Shown piece by piece: positions 51,491-60,839 of a stretch of 64,000 nucleotides of DNA. The notes beneath the pieces are model-generated. The model was not told the origin of the DNA, did no database searches, and was given only the letters and a program-made list of their open reading frames with translations. Both the position numbers and the translations under genes were made by a program. Each line of letters starts with the position of its first letter. Positions within the stretch are counted from its first letter, which is position 1. The DNA lies in assembly GCA_905221615.1 (NCBI GenBank), contig CAJNDT010005556.1, positions 2,535,519-2,599,518 on the forward strand, read 5' to 3'. The DNA is from Symbiodinium sp. CCMP2592 (lineage: Eukaryota > Sar > Dinophyceae > Suessiales > Symbiodiniaceae).

Positions 51491-51724
51491 TCTGCTCTGC
51501 TGCCCATGTAAGCATGTGAAGAGTCTAGAGTCTAGATGCAGATCCAATGGCAAGCTGGACAATGCGCAAGTGCATGCGCAGAATAGGCACAGCAGGTAGC
51601 ATAGCCAGGCGGAGTCGCAGTTCTAGAATTACCAACTAGTACAACTCCAAGTAAATCTCCTAGTTATCTTGATAACTCACCAGCTCCCAAAGCTTTAGAA
51701 TTCACGGTTGTTTGCATTTTACCG

Positions 51725-51890
51725 TATTAGAACCCCTATCGGAACCCCTATCAGAACCCGTATCCAAACCCCTATCCAAACCCCTATCCAAACCGTATCA
51801 AAACCGTATCCAAACCCCTATCTCATAAATACCAAAATACACCAATCGTATCCCCAGATCGTATCCAAATCGTATTGAAACCCCTATCAG
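51725..51890. repeat. Degenerate CCCCTATCCAAA tract
   Basis: Repeats of AACCCCTATC and CCGTATCCAAA, the same words as 50,870-51,490 in looser form, separated by ~230 bp of unique sequence. Confidence 0.8.
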
Positions 51891-52007
51891 GAAATTCTGA
51901 TATGGGAACCCACACCTATATAACTAGAAACTCTTGGCCCTATCTAGAGAACTACCCGCGTAGGGTTTCACGGGCCCTGCAAAACAAGTAGGTTCTGGTT
52001 GATTAAG

Positions 52008-52130
52008 ATGGGACTTTCGCTGAGCCCTGGCACGCAAAAGTCGCTTGGCAAATTGGCCAGGCAGTCTGCGGCGTTCGGACCACAGATTTTGCATGAGTCT
52101 GCCGAGGGTTTTATCCCACAGCTATACTAG
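52008..52130 (+). CDS. 40-codon open frame
   Basis: ATG-started (MGLSLSPGTQKSLGKLARQS) to TAG in unique sequence. Alternative frames are also open. Low weight. Confidence 0.2.
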   Translation: MGLSLSPGTQKSLGKLARQSAAFGPQILHESAEGFIPQLY

Positions 52131-52225
52131 CATCCCTAAACCCTAAACCCATCTTACGTTATGCTACCACGACGACTACGGGTTCCACTATACCACTAGG
52201 ATTACGGCTACGACGACGACTACTT

Positions 52226-52328
52226 CGGTTGATGATCTAAATCCTGCATTACCCATAATCAGGAATGTACCATAATTTCCCATAGTCTAGGGCCCTTAAA
52301 GTAATGCAGGATTTATATCATCAACCGT
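52226..52328. mobile_element. MITE family A
   Basis: CGGTTGATGATCTAAATCCT and AGGATTTATATCATCAACCG. The flanks are TT on both sides, not TA. Confidence 0.85.
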
Positions 52329-52446
52329 TCTGCTGCTTCTACTGCTATTATTTATTTCAGTTCCTACACCTTTGGCGCTGAAGCTGCCTAAGTGCTCAGC
52401 CTTACATCTTAGTTCCAGTCCCTAAACTAAGCACCCACAATCATAT

Positions 52447-52552
52447 ATGGGCGTTTTCGAAAAGTAGGGGTACCATATTTTGGGGTCTATATAGTCAGGA
52501 TCCTACTACTTAAAGGTACCATATTCGGGTCTCCTATTTTCGGAAACTCCCA
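52447..52552. mobile_element. MITE family O
   Basis: ATGGGCGTTTTCGAAAAGTA and CTATTTTCGGAAACTCCCAT, inner GTACCATATTTTGG. Confidence 0.7.
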
Positions 52553-52564
52553 TATGGGAAATCT

Positions 52565-52650
52565 TCCTAAATCCTAAACCCCTAAACCCATAAACCCCTA
52601 AACCCTAAACCCCTAAACCCTAAACCCCTAAACCCATAAGCCCTAAACCG
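52565..52650 (-). repeat. CCCTAAA telomere-like tract
   Basis: CCTAAACCCCTAAACCC repeats, ~85 bp, abutting the O element. Confidence 0.85.
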
Positions 52651-52739
52651 TGAGCCAGTTTCCGGTTGAGTATTTCTTTGGGGCGTCGGGGTGGGCTTCG
52701 AGTCTTCGAGCTCCAGGCTACACCTTGCTTGAAGCTGGA

Positions 52740-52864
52740 GGGTCGGGGGACTTAGTAGCTGGTTATTCTGGGGACTCATAAGTACCAAAACCCCAATTAG
52801 GGTCCCTTTTCGGGTACTTATAAGTCTACTTACTAACTACTTACTAAGTCCCCCGAGCCCCCAA
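52740..52864. mobile_element. MITE family G
   Basis: GGGTCGGGGGACTTAGTAGC and CTTACTAAGTCCCCCGAGCC. Inner CATAAGTACC and GGGTACTTATAAG. Confidence 0.75.
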
Positions 52865-52914
52865 GTAAGCCCTAACCCCACCCCTTTAAGTCTAACATAT
52901 CTAAAGAATAGCCT

Positions 52915-53064
52915 ACCTATAGTCTCCATTGGAGCTCCTTGTTTTGGTTTATATATACTAGGATCTCCAGAAGTACCCTTATTCCCTTTTTGTAGGCCTA
53001 GGTTCCTTATAAAGTTACCCAATACCAAAAAAGGCCTTTTCATTCTTAGGTTACTGGGTATCCT
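52915..53064. mobile_element. MITE family P fragment joined to family Q
   Basis: P left end CTATAGTCTCCATTGGAGCT (52,918) runs after TTGGTTTATAT into a full Q element (CTAGGATCTCCAGAAGTACC ... GGTTACTGGGTATCCTAG). Confidence 0.7.
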
Positions 53065-53100
53065 AGTATAGTAAGGATCCTATAAGGTAGTGGATGTGAT

Positions 53101-53188
53101 TGGTTTAGGGTTTAAGCTTTAGGGTTTAGGGTTTAAGGTGTAAGGGTTAAGGTTTAGGTTTTGGGGTTCAAGGTTTAGGGTTTAGGGT
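53101..53188 (+). repeat. TTTAGGG telomere-like tract
   Basis: GGTTTAGGGTTTAAGC-type degenerate repeats. Confidence 0.75.
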
Positions 53189-53221
53189 GGTTGCTGTTAT
53201 GCTTGAGAGACGTCTTTCTTT

Positions 53222-53290
53222 ACTAGAGGGGCCTAAATAATTACCTACACTATTCTGGGGGCTCCTGAGAAAATAGGGCCCCTACATTAC
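53222..53290. mobile_element. MITE family L, internally deleted
   Basis: AGAGGGGCCTAAATAATTAC and AAATAGGGCCCCTACAT. The right half is shortened. Confidence 0.6.
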
Positions 53291-53308
53291 CTGCGCTAGC
53301 ACGGTTTC

Positions 53309-53741
53309 ATGTACATGTTTGGAAACATAAGTGCCTTATCATGCGAAGTGACGAAGAACCTGAAGCAGGCTTCAGCTAAGCATGCTAGGAGCCAAAAGCG
53401 TCGGAAGTATTTTTTCCCTTTAACTCAGAGTTTCTCTATTCGAACTTCCTACTATGGTATCTAGGACCCTTTGGGGAAGGTTGATACGGGAATCACCAGC
53501 CCACTTCTCTTTGTATGAAGGTGGCAGTCTGATAATTTCAAGCACGATGGGAGTTCAGAAGTGGGTGAAATATACAGAACAGCGAGATACCGCAAACAGC
53601 GGGATCATCAGGACAGGCAGCCTTTGTGTACGATACCCCTCTCCAAGGTTTGCACAACAGTGGAGTAATCGATGTACCTTTGAAGCAAGACAGGTATCTG
53701 ATGTGATGTTATGTTTCTGCTTAACGGTGAACTGCTTCTAA
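53309..53741 (+). pseudogene. Two overlapping open frames, possible frameshifted gene
   Basis: First frame 53,309-53,464 is ATG-started, 51 codons, with a basic middle (KNLKQASAKHARSQKRRKYF). The second, ATG at 53,454 in the +1 frame, has 95 codons (GGSLIISSTMGVQKWVKYTE, RYPSPRFAQQWSNRCTFEA) and contains CAG|GTATCT, donor-like. A family C-like end (AGGACCCTTTGGGG, 53,463) sits at the junction and may have caused the shift. No domain recognised. Confidence 0.3.
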
Positions 53742-53908
53742 ACCCCCATAATACCCCTTATAGTAATCCTTATAGACCCCTTTAAAAAGGAACTCTTAGT
53801 ATAGGTAATGATTAGGGCCCCTCTTTAGTAGGTGCTAGGGTGGGGTGGGGCTTTAGACGCTTCTGCACAGGAGCGTTCAGTTCCCGAAGTACCCGATTTT
53901 CAGACAAG

Positions 53909-54103
53909 ACCTATAGTCTCTATTGTAGTCCCTTTTTGGGGGGTTACCTTATAGGATCCTAATCATATATTTGTTTAAACCCAAACCAGGAACCCTAAGG
54001 GTCCATGTACCGTTATAGTAGATACTTAAGCCTCGAGGGTGTCCCTATATAGGTACTTTAAGGGCCTAAGTATGTACTATATGGGCACATGGAGCCTTAG
54101 GGA
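53909..54103. mobile_element. MITE family P truncated against family M
   Basis: P (CTATAGTCTCTATTGTAGTC ... AACCCAAACCAGGAAC) lacks its right end, and M begins at once (CTAAGGGTCCATGTACCG ... CACATGGAGCCTTAGGG, 53,993-54,103). Confidence 0.7.
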
Positions 54104-54224
54104 AGATCGCTTGCTTTGTACGTTTGGGGTTTATAGTGTTTGAGGCTTATTTGGTCTAAGGTTTAGGGTTTAGGGGGTAATTTAATTAGGGTTTAGGGTT
54201 CAGGTTAAAACCTAGGTCGCGGCA

Positions 54225-54338
54225 ATGTGGCACGATGTGTGTGCCCACTTTATCGGGCCTGCAACCGAAAAGTTGAGGAAAGCGGGCGTAGGGGGTAAAT
54301 CTTCTTCATCTCGAAGCCCCACACATCCCGAAACTTAA
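54225..54338 (+). CDS. 37-codon open frame
   Basis: ATG-started (MWHDVCAHFIGPATEKLRKA), with a serine-rich end. No domain recognised; listed for its composition only. Confidence 0.2.
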   Translation: MWHDVCAHFIGPATEKLRKAGVGGKSSSSRSPTHPET

Positions 54339-54535
54339 TCAGTTTCAAGGACTGAATCATAGGTTTAGGAATGATGTCCTGAGTCAGCGCTTAGGGTTTG
54401 GAATATCTCAAAGCCAGGGCAGCTCATACAGAGCACAGCAGGCGCCAAGCTCTTTGCAAGATCGGTGCCGCTGCTGGGTGCCGATTCTGTTCATCATCGT
54501 TCGAGAAGCCTAAAATAGGCTCTCCCATACTCTTA

Positions 54536-54654
54536 CCTAGAGGGTCCATCTATAGTACTATTACGGAATTAGGCTCCCTAAACCACCTAAACCATAGTGA
54601 GAATGGTCTTTTGGTGCCCAATTCCATAATGGTAGTATATATGGACCCTCTGGG
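54536..54654. mobile_element. MITE family B with 9-bp TSD
   Basis: Ends CCTAGAGGGTCCATCTATAG and TATATATGGACCCTCTGGG. The element is flanked by exact 9-bp copies of ATACTCTTA (54,527-54,535 and 54,655-54,663). 9-bp duplications are typical of Mutator-like elements. Confidence 0.88.
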
Positions 54655-54968
54655 ATACTCTTAGGTGGCCAGAGGGAGAACCTTGACTTTGCTACATAGG
54701 CTCTAAACCCTAAACCGTCCTAAGCCTGAAATAGGTAGCAATTACTTCTTCGAGAGAGGTTGGTAGGGCTTGCCATTGAGACCTTGTTCCTCGTCACAGA
54801 CCCAAAAACATCCCAATCGCCAAATCCTAAACCCTAAACCCTAAACGCCTCGGAATCCCAGGACAGCCGAGTGGACGCGGAGCCTAGTAGACCCCCAACG
54901 CAGCCTGCTTAGCTCAGCCCCCAAAATCGACATGGGAGTTTCTGAAAACAGGCCCACGCGCCAGAGGA

Positions 54969-55163
54969 ATGGCACAAGCAGCAGCGGCCCGATATCTTTG
55001 CAACGTCAGGAAGAATCCGAACCTCACGCCCCTTCACCTAAAAAATGTGCAGGACACTTGGAGGGGCAGGGCACTAAGTAAGCAGGTTATAAATCCAAGC
55101 ACAACTGGTGAATTTGAGTATCAACATGACGTGAATAAAAGCCCCTTTCCTGCAAGGCTTTAA
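54969..55163 (+). CDS. 64-codon open frame containing a MITE G fragment
   Basis: ATG-started (MAQAAAARYLCNVRKNPNLT). Codons ~30-42 come from a G-family end (CTTGGAGGGGCAGGGCACTA, 55,059-55,095), after which NPSTTGEFEYQHDVNKSPFP continues to TAA. It could be a small gene that absorbed a transposon piece, or chance. Confidence 0.3.
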   Translation: MAQAAAARYLCNVRKNPNLTPLHLKNVQDTWRGRALSKQVINPSTTGEFEYQHDVNKSPFPARL

Positions 55164-55204
55164 TAACACTGTATTAAGCCTCAGAGTGCTCTAGAATGTA
55201 GCTT

Positions 55205-55312
55205 AGTAGAGTAGGTGACCATTTGTTCTTTCTTGGGGTGTATTAATTATACATAATCCGTGCAAAATCCCAAAGGTCAAGCCACTAGTTCCCGTAGTAT
55301 GCTGGACAAGTA
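55205..55312. mobile_element. MITE family I, diverged
   Basis: TAGTAGAGTAGGTGACCATT and CCCGTAGTATGCTGGACAAG. Confidence 0.55.
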
Positions 55313-55515
55313 AGGCAGTACCTTTCGGTGATAGCTTCTTTGGGGTTTAGGACTCTACAACAACGAAACTGAAGTAACCAAAGGATTGTACTACATTTAT
55401 GGGTCTGCGTACGTCCTCAAGTACCCAAGAACCAACCCTACAACGGGCCAAGTCGTAAATCCCTAAACCCTAAATTAGCCGAGATGATTAGTCTTATCAT
55501 CTCGGTAAACTCCCT

Positions 55516-55626
55516 ATCCGAAAGGGGCCATATATCCTGCCACTATGGAATTAGCTCCCTCAAAACCATAATAAGGATGGTCTTTTGCTGCCCGATTCCT
55601 CATGGTAGCATTTATGGACTCACTAG
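55516..55626. mobile_element. MITE family B, diverged
   Basis: AGGGGCCATATATCCTGCCA and TTTATGGACTCACTAGG. Core CCATAATAAGGATGGTCTTT intact. Confidence 0.7.
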
Positions 55627-55629
55627 GTG

Positions 55630-56040
55630 TTATAGCTATAGTACAGTCTTGCTGTTAGGGTTTGACATGCGTAGTAATTATACGATCTCCTTATGCTCCT
55701 TGTTCTATATCGACTCAAACCTTATTCTAAGGCCTTCATGGTAAACGCAAGCGCGACTGACCCAACATAGGGGCCAACACAACAATTGTGGCAGTAGGGT
55801 GCTCGAACATACCTTTACGTTGATTTATCGCAGCGGCCCGATTCTAACTTATTACGGCCACTGCATGTTCAACCGGTCAATATCCAAAAGCCTAAAACGA
55901 AAGCGAAATCCCGATGCTAATTTTTCAGGCCACTATACTAAACCCTGAAACCCTCTAGAAGCGTGTCAAGGAACCTTTACCGAGACCCTAGTCTAATGAT
56001 TATGCCGCCTCCATTTCCTCAAACCCTTAAACCTGACCTT
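55630..56040. other. Unique DNA with weak coding-like frames
   Basis: Overlapping plus frames (for example RSGPILTYYGHCMFNRSISK near 55,830) that cannot be told from chance. No repeat seen. Confidence 0.3.
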
Positions 56041-56044
56041 AGCC

Positions 56045-56127
56045 CTGAATGACCTACCTTTTTGGGGTTCCTTATTCTGATTTCCTTGTATAATATATGT
56101 CCTTAAAAAGGTAGGTTATTCAGCATC
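56045..56127. mobile_element. MITE family K
   Basis: CCTGAATGACCTACCTTTTT and AAAAAGGTAGGTTATTCAGC. A left half recurs at 58,918-58,976 inside a J element. Confidence 0.75.
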
Positions 56128-56440
56128 AAGGTAAACCCTACATGACTTTGCTTCGGGCTCGGATGACGGACTTTCGATTTTCGTTCCGCCACCAGGCCGC
56201 CAACCGCCATGGTTGGCGCATGGGTTTTACGTAGATAGTAACAAACAATGTTAAACTTTTTGGCTTCATATATTTGGTTTATCCCAGAAAGTTCGGACCT
56301 TTTTGGGCCCTTCTTTTGAAAACAGCGTCTAGGGCTTAGCGGCTGGCCTTACTGTAGGGTTTTTGGGGTCATGGGCTGTAGAGTACAGGATTTACGGGAT
56401 TGAGGGTGTAGGGTTTGGGGATAACCGGGATCAGGGAACA

Positions 56441-56665
56441 TAGTGGTTATCTTAGGGTTCCCTTTCTCGCGCTCTTAAGGGAAGAAAGCCCTTTAGAGAG
56501 CCCTTGAAGGAGCCCTTGAGGGTTCAAAATGGGATAATACGGTTGATTATATAAATCCTGCATGACCCATAATAAGAAATAGACCATTATTCCCATAGTT
56601 TAGGGTCCATAAGGTAATGCAGGATTTATATCATCAACCGTTCAGGGTTCAAAAAAGGATAATAC
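56441..56665. mobile_element. Composite: AAGAAAGCCC repeat plus MITE A
   Basis: GGGAAGAAAGCCCTTTAGAG and GAGGGTTCAAAATGGGATAA lead into a family A copy (56,539-56,641), followed by a second GGGTTCAAAAAAGGATAA. The same combination in reverse order is at 60,144-60,306. Confidence 0.7.
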
Positions 56666-56667
56666 CT

Positions 56668-56762
56668 GTAGTCTCCATTGTCGTTCCTTATTTTGGTTTA
56701 ACCAAATATATAATTAGGATCCGAAAAGGTCACCCCAACAAGGAACTACAATGGAGACCATA
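56668..56762. mobile_element. MITE family P, best copy
   Basis: TGTAGTCTCCATTGTCGTTC and GGAACTACAATGGAGACCAT. Inner AATTAGGATCCGAAAAGG. Confidence 0.8.
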
Positions 56763-57008
56763 GGTAAGGGTGTGGTGGACCGGATCTAGGCTTAGACGAT
56801 TAGGATTTAGGGCTTGAGATGTGGGTGTTCAGGGTTTAGGGGCACTCAAGGGCTAGGGTTTAGAGTGATGGGTTTACGGGTTGTTGGCAAAAAGGTAGGG
56901 TATTCCGGCTTTAGGTAGGGTTTACGGTTTATAGAGCTTGGGGTTTTGCGGGAGTGCCGAGGTTCCCATGGAAGTAGCACCGCTGTCCCCTTTCATGATA
57001 GGGCGTCC

Positions 57009-57145
57009 TGGAGGCTCCATGTATATATATATTTATATATATATATATATATGTAATACCATTGTGGAATTAAGTCCCACAAGACCGTTCTTATTTTGGC
57101 TTAGGGACCTAACTCAAATAACGGTAGTATATGTGGAGCCACTGT
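57009..57145. mobile_element. MITE family B with TA expansion
   Basis: TGGAGGCTCCATG and GTATATGTGGAGCCACTG. The left inner arm (TATATATACTACC in other copies) has grown into a ~34-bp TA tract. Confidence 0.75.
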
Positions 57146-57221
57146 ATTAAGATTGAAACCCCAATGCCGTTTAGCCGTACACTGATGAGTCGAGAATGTA
57201 CCCTTGTTGAGGGCGGCCACT

Positions 57222-57340
57222 TGGAGGATCATGGGACTTAGTAAGTAAGGTTATAAGTACCTGAATTGGGGTTATAAGTAGTTATAAGTATAGTTACCCT
57301 AATTATACCCCCAGTTTCTAAGTCTCATGATCTTTTAAGA
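57222..57340. mobile_element. MITE family G
   Basis: CTTGGAGGATCATGGGACTT and AAGTCTCATGATCTTTTAAG. Partly duplicated TTATAAGTA interior. Confidence 0.75.
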
Positions 57341-57648
57341 AGAGAACCTTGGTGCTCGGAGGGCCCTGGAAGGGCAGAGTCAGATGCCCAAGCGTTTACC
57401 TACTCTTCCTTGTGGTTACTTAATGCACTTATACTATCCTAAATGCTAAGCCCATTTTGATGATTCTACTCCCTGTGGTTCCTTAGTTGAACTATAATTA
57501 TACTATCCCAAACGCTAAGCCGCTAAGCCGTTTTTTGTAATACTCATCCTTGCGGTTTCTTCAGTAGAAATGCATTATCCTGACTCGGTCATAGGACTGA
57601 ACCAAGTAATTATAAAGTAGGTTTTTTTGTATGAATACCTGCCCGATT

Positions 57649-58119
57649 TTAAAGTTGTCCTGACCGTAACCCTAAACAGCTTACCCACAAACTTCCGCGA
57701 AGGACACAATAGTTTGTTACTCGGGTTAAGGATGGGAGTTCTGTAGGCCCGGGAGAGCATACGACTATTGGGTGCTTCGCCGCGTTGGGTTCTAGCCTGC
57801 TCCCGTGCTTCCTTGCTAACTTCCTGACAAGCCTATTTTTCAGGACGTGTATAAGTAAGGAAATCATCATGAGGAGCCCTGAGAAGGAAGGGAGGTAGGT
57901 ATCTAGGGTTCGGGTAAAACCCATAGTCTTCGACCTTAAACCCTCACTGGATACCACGGAGACCACGGTGGCTGGCGTCTGTTCCATGCGAAAGAAAGTA
58001 TTTTCTTGAGATGTTGGGAGAGCCTGCTGGAGACCGGAGCGAAGCAGAAGCTTATTGGGGTTCCTGCAAGGATTTATAGGTCCAGCAACAGGAAGCGCAG
58101 TTGTCTCGGAGACTCCCAA
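57649..58119 (-). CDS. Unrecognised 156-codon open frame
   Basis: One of the longest frames not over an obvious tandem repeat. TTG start; first internal ATG about 45 codons in. A hydrophobic segment (SGLLMMISLLIHVL) occurs mid-way, and the end covers telomere-like GTTTAGGGTTACGG. No domain and no codon bias. The plus strand has an acceptor-like CTATTTTTCAG at 57,833-57,843. Probably chance. Confidence 0.2.
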   Translation of the reverse strand: MGVSETTALPVAGPINPCRNPNKLLLRSGLQQALPTSQENTFFRMEQTPATVVSVVSSEGLRSKTMGFTRTLDTYLPSFSGLLMMISLLIHVLKNRLVRKLARKHGSRLEPNAAKHPIVVCSPGPTELPSLTRVTNYCVLRGSLWVSCLGLRSGQL

Positions 58120-58129
58120 GCCCCTTCAG

Positions 58130-58660
58130 TAAGGAATATGTGTCTCTGGGTTTGGGGGCCCGCAGCCAAACATAAATTCTGAACGTTAATGACCCCTAAA
58201 AAGCGCTTCTAGCAAGCTTCTATAAAGGAAGGTCTAGTCCAGGCGCTCCAAAACTGCGTCGTCGCGCCACATGTCTTGACTTATGGAGGGGATCGTTGAT
58301 ACATGCTTTATTTATAACTAAACTGCATGTACATACATGTATGTATGTAGGTAGGTAGGTATTTGTACACATATATATGTATGTCTGTATGTATATATGT
58401 ATGTATGTATGTACCCCTCAGTTTAGGGGCTGCAGAGTCTTTGGGGACATGGCTTCATCAAGTTCGATTCACCCTAAATGTCCAAGTACACTATGATCAT
58501 AAACTCTCCCAAATAGTAACCTACATAAGTACTATCCGAAACCTGAGTACCTATGAACCCTAAACTCTGAACCCTAAAACTTAATTTGTTTGTCCTTTGG
58601 ATCCCTCAGGGTCATAGAGCTTAGCAAGTGTTTCGTGTAGAAGCACTCAAGTATACCAGA
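58130..58660. other. Unique DNA with ATGT microsatellite
   Basis: Degenerate J fragment at 58,107-58,155, and a TATG/GTAG microsatellite at 58,328-58,415. Otherwise nothing recognised. Confidence 0.5.
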
Positions 58661-58663
58661 ATG

Positions 58664-58712
58664 TTAGGAAGGAGCCACCAAAACAGTATAGGTAATTATT
58701 AAGGCCCCTATA
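58664..58712. mobile_element. MITE family L, right half
   Basis: ACAGTATAGGTAATTATTAA then GGCCCCTATA. Confidence 0.6.
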
Positions 58713-58880
58713 TTCGGGTTTGTGTTCCGGGCTTGGGGTTAGGGTTTGGGCTCTAGGACTTAGGATTTACGGTAAGGCTCCATAACGCTCCATGTCATTT
58801 GCCTGCTTCCCACCACAGCAGCTCGCAGGTGTTCGAGGCTGAACTTACTCCGTCGCCCATGGTCCTGCAAGTGTTTGCCC

Positions 58881-58976
58881 AGAGAGCCCAATACCTCTTA
58901 ATTAAGGAATACCTTAACCCTGAATAACCTACCTTTTTAGGGTTCCCTATTATGATTTCCTTATATAAGTCCTTGC
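58881..58976. mobile_element. MITE family J half joined to family K half
   Basis: CCCAGAGAGCCCAATACCTC with TTAATTAAGGAATA (J) passes into CCTGAATAACCTACCTTTTT (K). Neither right end is present. Confidence 0.65.
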
Positions 58977-59021
58977 AAGTGTTTGAATGTTCTCGAGTGA
59001 GTCTTTGCTCTACATTAAACC

Positions 59022-59128
59022 CCAATATAGTTGGAAACCGGATGAAGGCCAAATAGTGCTGGGATTCCCTATACAGTACTCTGAAGGATTGGGGCTACGG
59101 TGTTTCCAACTTTTGGGCTTCTACCTTA
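59022..59128. mobile_element. MITE family E, reverse orientation
   Basis: AGTTGGAAACCGGATGAAGG, CCAAATAGTGCTGGGATTCC and TTTTGGGCTTCTACC, the complement of 37,991. Confidence 0.7.
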
Positions 59129-59271
59129 AACCCACTGTGTTCAACTATGATTCAGTCTTTTGCCTTTACAGAGTCCTCGCAGAAAACGCACGCACAAGAA
59201 GCCCAAGCCCTGAAGCGCTCACCCGAACCCTAGGCTGAAGCCTTAACAGTGTCTTTGCTCTTTGCAAGGTA

Positions 59272-59382
59272 ATATAGGGGGGCCTTTTGTAGTTCCCCAT
59301 ACTGTTTTTGGGGGGGGTTCTTATAATAAGTATGGTATAATGGGCCCCAAAACCCCTTTCTAATCATTGAGGCCCTTATATT
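59272..59382. mobile_element. MITE family L
   Basis: TA|TAGGGGGGCCTTTTGTAGTT ... ATTGAGGCCCTTA|TA, with TA on both sides. Inner AATGGGCCCCAAAACCCC. Confidence 0.7.
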
Positions 59383-59399
59383 GTGCAGAATCCCGGGCA

Positions 59400-59940
59400 A
59401 AGGTTGTAGCCCTGTCTCCGTAGCCAGTAACCCTACAAGCCCTGGACCCCTAAAACCTCAAATCCAGACCAATCCAGACCTCTAAGCGCTAAGCCCTAAC
59501 CACCACCATACAGTCTGAATCTGAAGCGTTCGAACTGGAACTTGACGGAGTTGGTTTTGTATGACAGAGGGTCAGGAAAAACCTCGTTCCCAGCACGTCT
59601 TGTGCTCAATTCGCCTAGCTTGTCTGGGGCTCCCCCAAGAGAGTGGGCCCGCATTCCGAGAAAAGGGACTTCCAAAGAGGGATCTTGGAGAGTACTACCG
59701 CACCTGTGATTGCGCTAAGGGTCCAAAGGACCCCATTGAGTAGACTTTTTTCTGGTACGTGGATCCTTAGGGGTAGGCTCATGCCCTACCGCTGTTAGGG
59801 GGGGTATCACTTTTGTATGGAACTTATGAAAGATTGCTAGCCACAAGGCCAGGTGCCCTGGAAAACGGGGAGGGTATGACGGCTATGACTTTGTAGGTGA
59901 GTGAACCCCACGCCTTGTTTGATTTTCTTCGCCAGAAATG
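59400..59940. other. Unique DNA, short open frames only
   Basis: A 60-codon ATG frame at 59,561-59,743 and an upstream acidic piece (SESEAFELELDGVGFV to 59,563). No bias, no repeats recognised. Confidence 0.3.
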
Positions 59941-60030
59941 ATAACCTAGTAGTACAGTAGGTAACCTTTAAGCTTTTGTGGGTCATATAGTCCCTATATA
60001 ACCCCTCTATAACCAAAGAGGTTAACCTTT

Positions 60031-60141
60031 ACCCAGGGAGCCCAATACCCCTTAATTAAGGAATATATGGCTTAAGTTACATAGGGCTCCGTATTATGGT
60101 TTAAGCTAGATTCCTTGATTAAGGGAACTGTTGCGCTCTGG
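60031..60141. mobile_element. MITE family J nested in I
   Basis: CCCAGGGAGCCCAATACCCC and CTGTTGCGCTCTGGG. TTAATTAAGGAATATATGGC inner arm. Confidence 0.8.
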
Positions 60142-60143
60142 GT

Positions 60144-60244
60144 ACGGTTGATGATATAAATCCTGCGTTACCTTAAGGCGCTGAACTATGGGAATTATGG
60201 TATATTCCTTATTATGGGTCATGCAGGGTTTACATCATCAACCG
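60144..60244. mobile_element. MITE family A abutting J
   Basis: CGGTTGATGATATAAATCCT and GGGTTTACATCATCAACCG. It begins at the TA that directly follows the CTCTGGG end of J. Confidence 0.8.
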
Positions 60245-60389
60245 TCTTATCCCTTTTTGAACCGTAAAGGCCTCCTTCAAGGGCTCTTTAAAGGGCTTTC
60301 TTCCCTCTAGTTCCCCATGATACCCGACAAGTAGGATGAAGCCAGGGAGCCAGCAAGAAGAGTTGAGGGAGGCTCGAGGTCGAATTTTG

Positions 60390-60517
60390 TTTCAGGATTT
60401 AGGGTTTTTGGGGTGTTGGGGGGTTTTTTGTATGGTTTTTGGGGCTTGGGGTTGAGGGTTTAGGGTTTTTGGGGTTTAGGGCTTTTGGGGATTAGGGTTT
60501 AGGGTAAATTTAGGGTT
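60390..60517 (+). repeat. TTTAGGG telomere-like tract
   Basis: GGGTTTTTGGGG and GGGTTTAGGG repeats, with G-quadruplex potential. Confidence 0.75.
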
Positions 60518-60722
60518 AGCTGCTAGGTCTATGCTCGTACCAAGACTATATTATAAACCGTATTCTAAGTCTCCTATCTGATAACCCTTCAGCCGGCGTA
60601 AGAACTTATCCGATATGTGTAAGCACGAATCCTTGAACAAACTGCGCTCCAATCATGAAGGCTAGCTGTTTTCTACATCTCCAATACCAGCCCTGCAAAA
60701 ATTGAAAAGCTCTCTCAATCGA

Positions 60723-60830
60723 GGGGCCTTTATAATTACCTATAGGACTTAGCTTGTTCCTTATTGTAATCATAGAATAACCTGCCTCAAAACCCTACTC
60801 TAATTATTTAGGCTATTAAGGCCTCTATAT
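60723..60830. mobile_element. MITE family L, longer variant
   Basis: AGGGGCCTTTATAATTACCT and TATTAAGGCCTCTATAT. Confidence 0.65.
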
Positions 60831-60839
60831 CACAGTAAC

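Larger units (their letters stand above)
59944..60333. mobile_element. MITE family I split by nested elements
   Basis: I left half (ACCTAGTAGTACAGTAGGTA to GGTTAACCTTTA, 59,944-60,031) and I right half (TAGTTCCCCATGATACCCGA, 60,308-60,333) are separated by a J element, an A element and a GGGCTCTTTAAAGGGC repeat. Intact I copies read CCTTTAGTTCCCCATG across this point. Confidence 0.8.

Noticed and set aside
51039-51562. 111-158-codon open frames rich in KSYPNRI and PPIFPW
   Set aside because: They repeat exactly with the ~188-bp satellite unit and are open on both strands.
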